Under the pieces are notes generated by a model. That model ran no database searches and was not told the DNA's origin. It was given only the letters and a program-made list of their open reading frames with translations. Shown in pieces: positions 14,197 through 20,788 of a DNA stretch of 42,532 nt (its first letter is position 1; the number at the start of each line of letters is the position of its first letter). The stretch is from positions 1 to 42,532 of IMG/VR virus record IMGVR_UViG_3300035188_001338; one strand, written 5' to 3'. Source of the DNA: a virus. The position numbers and the translations under genes were made by a program.

Positions 14197-14273
14197 TACT
14201 TATATCAAGTCGGGAGACTTTACGTAGTTCGCCGCTATCTTCGGATAACCCTGTATACGGTAAGCAGGAAATT

Positions 14274-14348
14274 GGGCTGCTAGTGATAATGGGAGCACGC
14301 CGCCTTTGCACGGCGGAGGTTGGAGTTCGATCCTCCAGCGGTCCACCA
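14274..14348 (+). tRNA. tRNA-Ala (TGC)
   Basis: Acceptor GGGCTGC/GCGGTCC with G-U pairs, anticodon stem CCGCC/GGCGG, loop TTTGCAC, T-arm TGGAG/CTCCA, CCA. Confidence 0.93.
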
Positions 14349-14354
14349 AGTTTC

Positions 14355-14428
14355 GCCCCTATAGTTAAATGGTATAACAGTTGACTTGTAATCATCAATT
14401 TCCAGTTCGATTCCGGGTGGGGGCACCA
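14355..14428 (+). tRNA. tRNA-Thr (TGT)
   Basis: Acceptor GCCCCTA/TGGGGGC, A73, anticodon loop CTTGTAA, T-loop TTCGATT, CCA. Anticodon and T stems each carry one mismatch. Confidence 0.9.
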
Positions 14429-14436
14429 GTTTTAAA

Positions 14437-14514
14437 CCGAGTGTAGGATAGTCCGGTCATTCCGCCTGCTTTGGGAGCAGGAAATCGTGTGTTCGAATCA
14501 CACCACTCGGACCA
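14437..14514 (+). tRNA. tRNA-Pro (TGG)
   Basis: Acceptor CCGAGTG/CACTCGG, A73, anticodon stem CCTGC/GCAGG with loop TTTGGGA, T-arm GTGTG/CACAC, CCA. Confidence 0.95.
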
Positions 14515-14520
14515 GTTTAT

Positions 14521-14596
14521 TCCGGAGTAGCACAGAGGTAGTTGCGTCTGACTGTTAATCAGAATGTCGTTGGTTCGATCCCAGCCTCCGGAGCCA
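14521..14596 (+). tRNA. tRNA-Asn (GTT)
   Basis: Acceptor TCCGGAG/CTCCGGA, G73, anticodon stem TCTGA/TCAGA with loop CTGTTAA, T-loop TTCGATC, CCA. Confidence 0.95.
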
Positions 14597-14602
14597 GTTG
14601 AA

Positions 14603-14677
14603 GGTAATGTAGCATAACGGTAGTGCGCCTCCTTCATACGGAGAAAAGTGTTGGTTCAACTCCAACCATTACCACCA
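14603..14677 (+). tRNA. tRNA with CAT anticodon (elongator Met or Ile2)
   Basis: Acceptor GGTAATG/CATTACC fully paired, A73, anticodon stem CCTCC/GGAGA, loop TTCATAC, T-arm GTTGG/CCAAC, CCA. A lysidine-modified tRNA-Ile2 reading AUA is possible. Confidence 0.9.
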
Positions 14678-14689
14678 AAGGAGATTATT

Positions 14690-15577
14690 ATGTTGTTGGA
14701 TGAAATTATTTCTGTTCCATATACTACTCATCCTAAGATGACGAAAAATAAAGGCACTATTTTCAACAAAACTCCAAATTTAGATTATATTCGTTCTAAA
14801 GAAAAAGAGTTAAAAGAATTTGCTCCTGATTTGTGTGCCGAGACATTTGAAAATATCTCAAAGCAACTTGTTCGAAAAAGTTCAATCTACTGTGGTGTAC
14901 CACAAACAGATTCAATGATTGAATTTGCAATGAATTTTGAAGAAGATGTTGCAATTATGCATAACGGAAAATTATCAGGAATTTGTTTCTGTTTTCCGAG
15001 TAGTTGGATTCCTAAAAAACGCATAGGTATGTCTCTAGAAGATATTCATTCACCAGTTGCGGATAATGAAAGACTTGTGAAAATGAGTGCAAAAATTGCA
15101 CATACAATGGCGGATCCTGTTCTTGGGTCCTTTCGAAGATATGTATGGACGATTACAAATAATCCTGAATTGAGTAATCATCCTAAAAGAAAAAGTATGG
15201 TTGTACCTAAAAGTTTAGATGATTTGTATTTTAGACTTGAAACTCAAACAACTGCACCTATAGGTGACTGTGTGACAAGTTTGTTCTTTGTTAAAGTTCA
15301 AGTAATTCCTCTTAGTCATGTTTGGGGAAGTTACGGTAAACTAATTACTGACAGTGTAAATTCTATGAGTGATGCAATTTTGGAATACAAAAATCTAAAA
15401 CATATTAAAACGGTCCTTAGTTCAATGGATCAGAACACCGGGCTACGAACCCGTGAGGTTGGGAGTTCGAATCTCTCAGGACCGGCCAACTATAATTTGA
15501 AAGATGAGTATTATGATATCCTTACAACTGAAGATTGTTTAGTTAAAGATTCTCCCAGTGGTGTAAAGGCAACATAA
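14690..15577 (+). CDS. DUF3445-like (heme-dependent oxidative N-demethylase-like) protein whose frame runs into two tRNA genes
   Basis: ATG 14690 with AAGGAG upstream. Residues 1-240 resemble DUF3445 proteins: NGKLSGICFCFPSSW, IHSPVADN, RYVWTITNNPELSNHP, YFRLETQTTAPI and SLFFVKVQVIPLSHVW appear in family order. Members include heme-dependent enzymes that demethylate methylamines. The recognised domain ends about residue 225. The frame stays open through the whole tRNA-Arg (ACG) gene (from codon 241) and stops at 15575-15577 inside tRNA-Trp. Either the tRNA genes inserted at the 3' end and the tail is extra, or RNA processing truncates the message. The tail (GPANYNLKDEYYDIL...) has no recognised domain. 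Family call by eye. Confidence 0.6.
   Translation: MLLDEIISVPYTTHPKMTKNKGTIFNKTPNLDYIRSKEKELKEFAPDLCAETFENISKQLVRKSSIYCGVPQTDSMIEFAMNFEEDVAIMHNGKLSGICFCFPSSWIPKKRIGMSLEDIHSPVADNERLVKMSAKIAHTMADPVLGSFRRYVWTITNNPELSNHPKRKSMVVPKSLDDLYFRLETQTTAPIGDCVTSLFFVKVQVIPLSHVWGSYGKLITDSVNSMSDAILEYKNLKHIKTVLSSMDQNTGLRTREVGSSNLSGPANYNLKDEYYDILTTEDCLVKDSPSGVKAT
15411..15488 (+). tRNA. tRNA-Arg (ACG), inside the 3' part of an open frame
   Basis: Acceptor CGGTCCT/AGGACCG, G73, D-arm GTTC/GAAC, anticodon loop CTACGAA, T-loop TTCGAAT, CCA. It lies wholly within the frame of the DUF3445-like gene. Confidence 0.93.
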
Positions 15578-15625
15578 GAGTCTCCAAAACTTTTGATTGC
15601 GGTTCGAATCCGTACTGGGAGGCCA
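15552..15625 (+). tRNA. tRNA-Trp (CCA)
   Basis: Acceptor CTCCCAG/CTGGGAG, G73, anticodon stem AGAGT/ACTTT with loop CTCCAAA, T-loop TTCGAAT, encoded CCA. The DUF3445-like frame ends inside it. Confidence 0.92.
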
Positions 15626-15643
15626 TTTTATCAGAGGTGGATT

Positions 15644-16114
15644 ATGTACAACAAAAAAATTAATCTAGAAGAAGTAAAATCGTTTATTGAAAGCTGTGGT
15701 CCTAATACCAAAGTTTATCTTGGTTGTGACTCGGAAAAAGTTAAAATGAATGGTGTTTGGCATGCTGATTATATTATAGCCATTGTTGTGCATATGAATA
15801 GCAAAAATGGTTGTAAGATTTTCGGGCAAATCACTCGTGAACGTGACTACGATCAAGCTCGGAACAAGCCACGTATGCGTCTGATGAATGAAGTTTATAA
15901 AGTTGCAGAAATGTATCTGAATCTTGCGGCAATCATTGATGTAGATATTGAAGTACATCTTGACATTAACCCAAATGAAGAGTACAATTCAAATATCGTA
16001 ATTAATGAAGCAATTGGCTATATAAAAGGCATGTGTAATGTTGTTCCTCTTGTAAAACCAAATGCTTTTGCTGCGTCTTATGCAGCAGATAGATTGAAGA
16101 GTCTTGCAGCATAG
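15644..16114 (+). CDS. RNase H-fold protein, DUF458/YkuK-like
   Basis: 156 residues starting at ATG 15644, preceded by GAGGTGG; an upstream in-frame start would lie inside tRNA-Trp. KVYLGCDSEKV near residue 25 is the first strand with the catalytic-type Asp. This is followed by YIIAIVVHM, an RERDYDQARNKPRMRLMNEVYKVAEMY helix block, and VDIEVHLDINPNEEYNSNIVINEAIGYIKGM, as in DUF458 (YkuK) ribonuclease H-like proteins. Cellular function of the family is unclear. It sits within the tRNA bank, seven bases from tRNA-Gly, which makes an RNA-processing role attractive but unproven. Confidence 0.72.
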   Translation: MYNKKINLEEVKSFIESCGPNTKVYLGCDSEKVKMNGVWHADYIIAIVVHMNSKNGCKIFGQITRERDYDQARNKPRMRLMNEVYKVAEMYLNLAAIIDVDIEVHLDINPNEEYNSNIVINEAIGYIKGMCNVVPLVKPNAFAASYAADRLKSLAA

Positions 16115-16120
16115 AGTAAA

Positions 16121-16195
16121 GCGGGTATGATGTTAACGGTAGCATGACAGCCTTCCAAGCTGATCGAATCGGTTCGAATCCGATTACCCGCTCCA
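16121..16195 (+). tRNA. tRNA-Gly (TCC)
   Basis: Acceptor GCGGGTA/TACCCGC, U73 (a Gly identity base), anticodon loop CTTCCAA, T-loop TTCGAAT, CCA. Confidence 0.95.
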
Positions 16196-16201
16196 AAATT
16201 T

Positions 16202-16278
16202 GCGGCTATGGTGTTTAACGGTTAGCACGAGACCTTGCCAAGGTTTAGGTTCCAGTTCGAATCTGGATAGCCGCTCCA
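16202..16278 (+). tRNA. tRNA-Gly (GCC)
   Basis: Acceptor GCGGCTA/TAGCCGC, U73, anticodon stem AGACC/GGTTT with loop TTGCCAA, T-loop TTCGAAT, CCA. Confidence 0.95.
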
Positions 16279-16287
16279 AAATTCAAT

Positions 16288-16362
16288 GGTGTCTATGGTG
16301 TAGTGGAAGCATTACTCTCTGTGAAAGAGTAGGTACGAGGTCGGTACTCGTTAGACACCCCA
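16288..16362 (+). tRNA. tRNA-His (GTG) with altered T-loop
   Basis: Encoded G-1 (16288) opposite C73, acceptor GTGTCTA/TAGACAC, anticodon loop CTGTGAA, CCA. The T-loop is GTCGGTA (stem ACGAG/CTCGT) instead of TTCGANT. Confidence 0.9.
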
Positions 16363-16363
16363 G

Positions 16364-16437
16364 GCTTCGTTAGTTTAATGGTAGAACACCGCCCTTACAA
16401 GACGGTTACGGCAGTTCGATTCTGTCACGAAGCACCA
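16364..16437 (+). tRNA. tRNA-Val (TAC)
   Basis: Acceptor GCTTCGT/ACGAAGC, A73, anticodon stem CCGCC/GACGG with one mismatch, loop CTTACAA, T-loop TTCGATT, CCA. Only 1 nt after tRNA-His. Confidence 0.93.
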
Positions 16438-16441
16438 ATTT

Positions 16442-16517
16442 GCCGCTTTAGCTGATGTGGTCATAGCAACGGTCTGAAGAGCCGTGGAACTTGGTTCGAT
16501 CCCAGGAGGCGGCACCA
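16442..16517 (+). tRNA. tRNA-Phe (GAA)
   Basis: Acceptor GCCGCTT/AGGCGGC, A73, anticodon stem ACGGT/GCCGT with loop CTGAAGA, T-loop TTCGATC, CCA. Confidence 0.93.
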
Positions 16518-16518
16518 C

Positions 16519-16547
16519 TTGACAAGTTACATTTAATTTGATATAAT
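16519..16547 (+). promoter_or_regulatory. Sigma70-type promoter of the last tRNA group
   Basis: TTGACA (16519-16524), 17-bp spacer, TATAAT (16542-16547), immediately before tRNA-Leu at 16558. Unlike modules 1-3 it lacks the GTTGT/ACAAC hairpin. Confidence 0.88.
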
Positions 16548-16557
16548 GTTTTATAAT

Positions 16558-16645
16558 GCGGATGTGGCGAAATTGGTGAACCGCAACAGACTTAAAATCT
16601 GTCACATTAGAAACGATGCGGGTTCGAATCCCGCCATCCGCACCA
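16558..16645 (+). tRNA. tRNA-Leu (TAA)
   Basis: 88-nt type II tRNA: acceptor GCGGATG/CATCCGC, A73, anticodon stem ACAGA/TCTGT with loop CTTAAAA, long variable arm, T-arm GCGGG/CCCGC, CCA. Confidence 0.95.
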
Positions 16646-16652
16646 AGTTTAA

Positions 16653-16731
16653 GGGCCTCTAGCTCATGCATGGTTAGAGCAGCGAACTCATAATTCGTTG
16701 GTGCGGGGTTCGACTCCCCGGGGGCCCACCA
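16653..16731 (+). tRNA. tRNA-Met (CAT), elongator type
   Basis: Acceptor GGGCCTC/GGGGCCC, D-arm AGCTC/GAGC, anticodon stem CGAA/TTCG with loop CTCATAA, T-arm CGGGG/CCCCG, CCA. Confidence 0.93.
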
Positions 16732-16739
16732 GATTCAAT

Positions 16740-16813
16740 CGCGGGTTAGAGAAACGGTATCTCAGAAGCCTCATAAGCTTCAGTTGTTGGTTCGACTCCA
16801 TCACCCGCTACCA
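16740..16813 (+). tRNA. tRNA with CAT anticodon, initiator-like acceptor
   Basis: Acceptor CGCGGGT/ACCCGCT leaves C1 opposite U72 unpaired, the hallmark of formyl-methionine initiator tRNAs (usually C1-A72); A73, loop CTCATAA, CCA. But the anticodon stem GAAGC/GCTTC lacks the three G-C pairs of initiators. The last bases overlap the stop of the convergent minus-strand gene. Confidence 0.85.
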
Positions 16814-17326
16814 CTTTCCTGCTTCTCTACCAAAATCAAAAAACCAAACACAAAAACGTATTGCAACTGTTAATGTTATAACAAGAATTATTCCCCAAAA
16901 AACATTTTCGACAAATCTCTTTCTTCTAATCGCCTGATCACGAATCATCCTTTCTCTTTTTTCACGTATATCTCTTCTTAAATGAAGAAATTGACTATGA
17001 CCTTCTGCTCCCAAGTGTTGAAGTTCACCATAGTAAAACATATGATGTATTTCTGCTTCCATTTCACGAAGTTTTTGTTGTGCAATGATAATATCAAATG
17101 CTTCGGCTGTTTCGCTTTGCCCGAAGCCCATCTTTTCAAATAAACCTAATTTTCTCTCGCCAGTGTCAGTTTTACTATTGTTTATAAGTTGCTGTAATTG
17201 CCCAGCAGCGTCAGCCCATTTTGAAAGCTGTCGATAAACACCTTCGATTTCTTGCCCAACTTTAACCGCAGCTTTTAGCCCATTGAAAGCTGCGGTAACC
17301 GTTCCCATTAACGTTATTGGATCCAT
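16808..17326 (-). CDS. C-terminally membrane-anchored helical protein (minus-strand cassette gene 4)
   Basis: 172 residues, no family recognised. The N-terminal part is helical with Ala-rich stretches (MDPITLMGTVTAAFNGLKAAVKVGQEIEGVYRQL). The middle is highly charged (HLRRDIREKRERMIRDQAIRRKRF). A single membrane span, about residues 140-160 (NVFWGIILVITLTVAIRFCVWFF), lies near the end. With Arg-rich sequence before the span, the bulk is probably cytoplasmic. The start overlaps the previous gene's stop (TAATG). The stop lies in the acceptor end of the last tRNA on the other strand, so the two units converge. Confidence 0.72.
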   Translation of the reverse strand: MDPITLMGTVTAAFNGLKAAVKVGQEIEGVYRQLSKWADAAGQLQQLINNSKTDTGERKLGLFEKMGFGQSETAEAFDIIIAQQKLREMEAEIHHMFYYGELQHLGAEGHSQFLHLRRDIREKRERMIRDQAIRRKRFVENVFWGIILVITLTVAIRFCVWFFDFGREAGKW

Positions 17327-17991
17327 TAATTCGCCAGAGGATTGTCCAATGCTTTCTTAATCTTATCATCCACTTCACGGCGAATAGTTCTAAGTTCAGC
17401 ATTTGTTTCACGCTCAATACGATTGACACGTTCATTAACATTTTGTACGGTAGAGTCAACTTGCTTTTGCATCTCTCTTACTTGTGAATCAGCACTGCGG
17501 CGAATCTCTTTTATTTCTGCTTCAGTACCAAGTCTAATTTCTTTTATTTCACTGTCAATCTGTCTTCTAATTTGGTTTATATCTTTTTCAACTTCACGTT
17601 GAGCAACTTTCGATCCGCGTTCAACACCTTCCAGTACAGTCTCAGTTCTACGAATATCACCTTTTAAATTTTGATTAATATCACGGGTATACCCGACAAC
17701 TTTTTCGCTGTTCTCTTCTAATTTAATAATACGTGCTTCATACTCACTGAAGTCTGGTGCAACATAATTCGCAATTTTCTTCTTCATACTTTCGTAATCT
17801 TTATATGCTTCAAATACACCATACATGCCACCTATCACAGAAGAAACAATACCAAAAGCAATCATAAGTTTTGCAGGTGTAAAACTATAACCACCAATAC
17901 TGATAACAGTATCTTTACTAGCATACTTCTTCATTGCATCTTGAAGTTCATCGACTTTTTTATCAACGTTTTTATCTTCTGTACTGCTCAT
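17326..17991 (-). CDS. Membrane-anchored long coiled-coil protein (minus-strand cassette gene 3)
   Basis: 221 residues: a short charged N-terminus, one membrane span at about 40-62 (AKLMIAFGIVSSVIGGMYGVF), then a continuous predicted coiled coil to the end. The coil includes heptad-like repeats such as EIKEIRLGTEAEIKEIRRSADSQ and ERVNRIERETNAELRTIRREVDD. Strong AAGGAG RBS. It overlaps gene 2 by 20 nt and gene 4 by 4 nt. The shape suggests a stalk or tether from the inner membrane. Spanin-like or superinfection-exclusion roles are possible; no catalytic motif is seen. Confidence 0.75.
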   Translation of the reverse strand: MSSTEDKNVDKKVDELQDAMKKYASKDTVISIGGYSFTPAKLMIAFGIVSSVIGGMYGVFEAYKDYESMKKKIANYVAPDFSEYEARIIKLEENSEKVVGYTRDINQNLKGDIRRTETVLEGVERGSKVAQREVEKDINQIRRQIDSEIKEIRLGTEAEIKEIRRSADSQVREMQKQVDSTVQNVNERVNRIERETNAELRTIRREVDDKIKKALDNPLAN

Positions 17992-19663
17992 CTACCATCT
18001 CCTTATGGATTCTATCTGATCTTTGATTGAGTTGTCGTAATGCTCTTGCGTTATCTGCAATAGTTGCTCGGCGATAAATATCTTCGACCTTGTAAAAAGG
18101 AATGTCAGGCAATTTCGCCTGCTCATAAGCACTGAAACCAGGAACAGTCGATAATGAAGCCATCACAGCATCTTGCGGGTCCTTTTGAGCGTCTTTTTGG
18201 GATGCTTGTTGACTTCTTTGTTGAGCATCCGCGCGTCTTTGTTGTTGTTGCGTTTGCGCTCTTTGTGACTGGGGGGATTGTGGTGAAGCATTACGACTTG
18301 TTATACCAGTTCCTAGTTGCTGCGATTGTTGGTTAGAACTCAGGGCTTGATTAACAATTGGATCGCTTGTTACTTGTGGTGTGGTTAATAACTTTGCAAC
18401 ATCTTCATTACCCACCGAAGGCACAGGTAATGATGTTGTTGTAGTTACTGTGGTAATTTGCTGTGCAGTGGTATAACCTGGGCACTGTGGATTGCTTTGT
18501 GGGTTTGCAGAACATGCATCAGCAATTTGTTTCTTTCTAAAAGCGTCTGCATATCCTGGGCAACCAGAATTGTATAATGGGTTTGCCGTGCATTGCTGAT
18601 TGAAAAATGCCTGTTGGTACAGAGGGCAAGATGTAGAAAAAAGGGGATTAGAAGTACACTGTTGGTTTAAATATGCTGATTCATACAATGGGCATGATGT
18701 GTTTGAAAGTGGATTCTCATTACATGTTTTATCAAACAAAGCCTTAGCATATCCTGGGCAACTCGAATTGTATAGGGGATTGATTGTGCATTGCTGATTG
18801 AAATACGCCTGTTGATATTGTGGGCATTGTGGAGAAAATAACTGATTCAAATTGCACTGTTGTACTTGATAAGCAGCCGCATAACCTGGGCAATTTGATC
18901 CGAATAGAGGATTTGCTGAACACTGTTGATTGAACCATGCTTGTTGCCATCCTGGGCAAGACTGACTGTACAACGGGCTAATTGCACATTGTTGTTGAAG
19001 AAATGCTTGTTGATAACCCTCGCATGTAGGTGATGCAAGGGGGTTAGCACCGCAAGGATCAACAGAATATCTCAATCTTACATCAATATTATTGATTTCT
19101 GCACCGTAATAGCCTGCCCAATATCCTGCGTCTCTACCTACCATTGAAACTTCTAAATTGCCTACCGAAGATAAACTGTATGGGTTAGAAAAATTTTCTG
19201 TGCCAGAAAATCTAGTCCAATCATTTATTCTTCTATTGTAATCGTAATTTTTTGTTTCAATTATATTTTTGTTGGTATTGTCATATAATCTAATGGTGAT
19301 ATTTAAAGGATCGTAAGAAGGATTTTGATTTGCACCAGCATTTGCATTCTTAATAGTCCATCCATAATCGTATCCTCTGACCTGTATGCCTGTACCCAAT
19401 AGAGCCCGATTTACTGCTACATTTTGATACAGGAAACCACTGCCATAACTGAACAGAATCGCTCCATCACCCGAGCGTTGAACTGGGCAAGGACCTCCTG
19501 TTGTACCACCCCAAATCATTCCGTTATGCTGAGTTAAACATCCCTGCCAACCTGTTTGGTTGATTATGTTTGAGGATGTTTGTATATCCTGAGCGTTACA
19601 GAAGAAGGAGAAGAACAGCCAAGACGCCAAGCCCAGCAGAAACTTTTTGCCAGAAACTTGCAT
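17972..19663 (-). CDS. Secreted Cys-repeat protein (minus-strand cassette gene 2)
   Basis: 563 residues. N-terminal signal peptide (KKFLLGLASWLFFSFFCNAQ, cleavage after NAQ or nearby). Residues about 25-200 form a beta-rich domain (GWQGCLTQHNGMIWGG, VRGYDYGWTIKNANAGANQNPSY). Then about nine tandem repeats of 23-25 residues follow: the pattern C-x2-NPL-x4-CPGY/LYxxAxxxQQ, two Cys each, at about 205-410. The C-terminal third is Gln-rich and low-complexity. The Cys pattern implies an oxidising (periplasmic or extracellular) location. No enzyme motif. Start overlaps gene 1 by 68 nt. Confidence 0.8.
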   Translation of the reverse strand: MQVSGKKFLLGLASWLFFSFFCNAQDIQTSSNIINQTGWQGCLTQHNGMIWGGTTGGPCPVQRSGDGAILFSYGSGFLYQNVAVNRALLGTGIQVRGYDYGWTIKNANAGANQNPSYDPLNITIRLYDNTNKNIIETKNYDYNRRINDWTRFSGTENFSNPYSLSSVGNLEVSMVGRDAGYWAGYYGAEINNIDVRLRYSVDPCGANPLASPTCEGYQQAFLQQQCAISPLYSQSCPGWQQAWFNQQCSANPLFGSNCPGYAAAYQVQQCNLNQLFSPQCPQYQQAYFNQQCTINPLYNSSCPGYAKALFDKTCNENPLSNTSCPLYESAYLNQQCTSNPLFSTSCPLYQQAFFNQQCTANPLYNSGCPGYADAFRKKQIADACSANPQSNPQCPGYTTAQQITTVTTTTSLPVPSVGNEDVAKLLTTPQVTSDPIVNQALSSNQQSQQLGTGITSRNASPQSPQSQRAQTQQQQRRADAQQRSQQASQKDAQKDPQDAVMASLSTVPGFSAYEQAKLPDIPFYKVEDIYRRATIADNARALRQLNQRSDRIHKEMVDEQYRR

Positions 19664-20144
19664 TCGAATTCTCGCTTATAGGTTTAGGTTTACGATCTGG
19701 AGATGATTCCCAAATTCTTTTAGCATCCTCACCTATTCTACCATCAACTGGGCATGGGGTTCCAGCATTCATCATGGCATCAAAAACCCTATCATCTTGG
19801 CATAAAGTAGCCACGGCGGCCACTTTCATACCCATATCGTATAGATTTTTAGCTAATTTTAATCGTTCGCAATTTAAATCACGAACCATTGTTCCCCCAG
19901 AAATACCTAGAATTTGTGTTTGGACGGCACCACCCACTCCTACGGTACATAAATCATTATTGAGTACATTAAAAGAAGGAGAGATAGCCGAAGCTGGAGG
20001 AGACCTAACAGTGGTATCATTCACACTATTAGAATTTGTAGTTACTGTGCTGGTACTTTTCGAATCAGTAACTATCACATCAGATTGCGCGGACGCTAAT
20101 GAAGAAATTACAAAAAGAATCATAAAGGATATCTTTTTGTACAT
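19596..20144 (-). CDS. Secreted protein with C-terminal membrane anchor (minus-strand cassette gene 1)
   Basis: 182 residues: signal peptide MYKKISFMILFVISSLASAQS, a Ser/Thr-rich linker, and a domain (about 45-130) with four Cys (NNDLCTVGVG, RDLNCERLKLAKNLYDMGM, AVATLCQDDRVFDAMM, NAGTPCP). A final hydrophobic span (KVSAGLGVLAVLLLLL) ends the protein. I recall proteins with the same NDLCTVGV...GAVQTQI...NCERLKL pattern in other aquatic phages, without known function. RBS AAGGA. It heads the four-gene minus-strand operon. Confidence 0.78.
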   Translation of the reverse strand: MYKKISFMILFVISSLASAQSDVIVTDSKSTSTVTTNSNSVNDTTVRSPPASAISPSFNVLNNDLCTVGVGGAVQTQILGISGGTMVRDLNCERLKLAKNLYDMGMKVAAVATLCQDDRVFDAMMNAGTPCPVDGRIGEDAKRIWESSPDRKPKPISENSNASFWQKVSAGLGVLAVLLLLL

Positions 20145-20157
20145 AATTTTCCTTTTA

Positions 20158-20185
20158 TTGACTTTTTTTTCTTTTGTGATATAAT
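20158..20185 (+). promoter_or_regulatory. Sigma70-type promoter for the gene at 20225
   Basis: TTGACT (20158-20163), 16-bp spacer, TATAAT (20180-20185) in the 80-nt divergent intergenic region. Confidence 0.7.
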
Positions 20186-20186
20186 T

Positions 20187-20194
20187 TATTTATT
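20187..20194 (-). promoter_or_regulatory. Possible late promoter (AATAAATA) of the minus-strand cassette
   Basis: Minus-strand NATAAATA about 43 nt upstream of the first cassette gene, in the divergent region. If used, the envelope cassette would be late while the plus-strand neighbour is early. Confidence 0.45.
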
Positions 20195-20224
20195 AATAAT
20201 TAAAACTATATAAAAGAGGTTAAA

Positions 20225-20785
20225 ATGACACCAACTATTATGGTATTTGATAATTTTTATGCGAATCCAATGGACGTAAGAAATTACGCTTTAAGCATGC
20301 CATTTAACGTTTCTGGTAATTTTCCTGGATTTAGAACTAAAGCACTTGACGGTGAAAATAATGAAAACGCCAAACTTTTAATGGAAAATATTGTCCGTAA
20401 GAAAATTGTTTGGTGGCCAGAAGAATACAATACCGCATTTCAATATACAACAGAAAACGACGAAACCTGGATTCATTACGATCCAACCAACTGGGCAGGT
20501 GTTCTTTATTTGACTCCAGATGCACCATTAGATTCTGGAACAGCTATCTACATGCATAATAAAACAAAAATTTATATGCTTGATAGAAGCGATTCATCGA
20601 CTGATTTAAATGAATATGGTAGAGATTTATCACAATGGTCTCCAATCATGCAAGTGGCAAATATTTTTAACAGGCTAATTATGTACAGGGGGCATTATTA
20701 CCACAGAAGTGTCAAACCAGGGTTTGGGCAAAACCAACACAATGGTAGACTTTTTCAAACTTTCTTTTTCAATACTGAGGATTAA
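20225..20785 (+). CDS. DUF6445-like protein, 2OG-Fe(II) oxygenase fold suspected
   Basis: 186 residues. Blocks typical of a double-stranded beta-helix oxygenase are visible: TWIHYDPTNWAGVLYLTPDAP with an H-x-D pair, SGTAIYMHN, and later NRLIMYRGHYYHRSVKPGFG with the distal His and Arg, then GRLFQTFFF. The pattern matches the DUF6445 family common in aquatic T4-like phages; their substrate is unknown. AAAGAGG RBS. It is the first gene of the gp43 transcription unit. Confidence 0.65.
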   Translation: MTPTIMVFDNFYANPMDVRNYALSMPFNVSGNFPGFRTKALDGENNENAKLLMENIVRKKIVWWPEEYNTAFQYTTENDETWIHYDPTNWAGVLYLTPDAPLDSGTAIYMHNKTKIYMLDRSDSSTDLNEYGRDLSQWSPIMQVANIFNRLIMYRGHYYHRSVKPGFGQNQHNGRLFQTFFFNTED

Positions 20786-20788
20786 AAA

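Noticed and set aside
12869-14637. Minus-strand open frames over the tRNA bank, full of GGTRTR-, VGHRT- and DRT-like pieces
   Set aside because: They are the reverse complement of tRNA T-arms (GGTTCGAATCCC and similar) and only reflect the tRNA genes.
14648-14689. Upstream extension of the DUF3445-like gene
   Set aside because: The extra codons are the 3' half of a tRNA gene; ATG 14690 has its own AAGGAG.
15593-15643. Upstream start for the DUF458-like gene
   Set aside because: It would begin inside tRNA-Trp; ATG 15644 is preceded by a good RBS.
19570-20184. 204-codon plus-strand frame opposite the minus-strand cassette
   Set aside because: The minus strand has two signal-peptide proteins with RBSs and coupled overlaps; the plus frame lacks a RBS and any domain.
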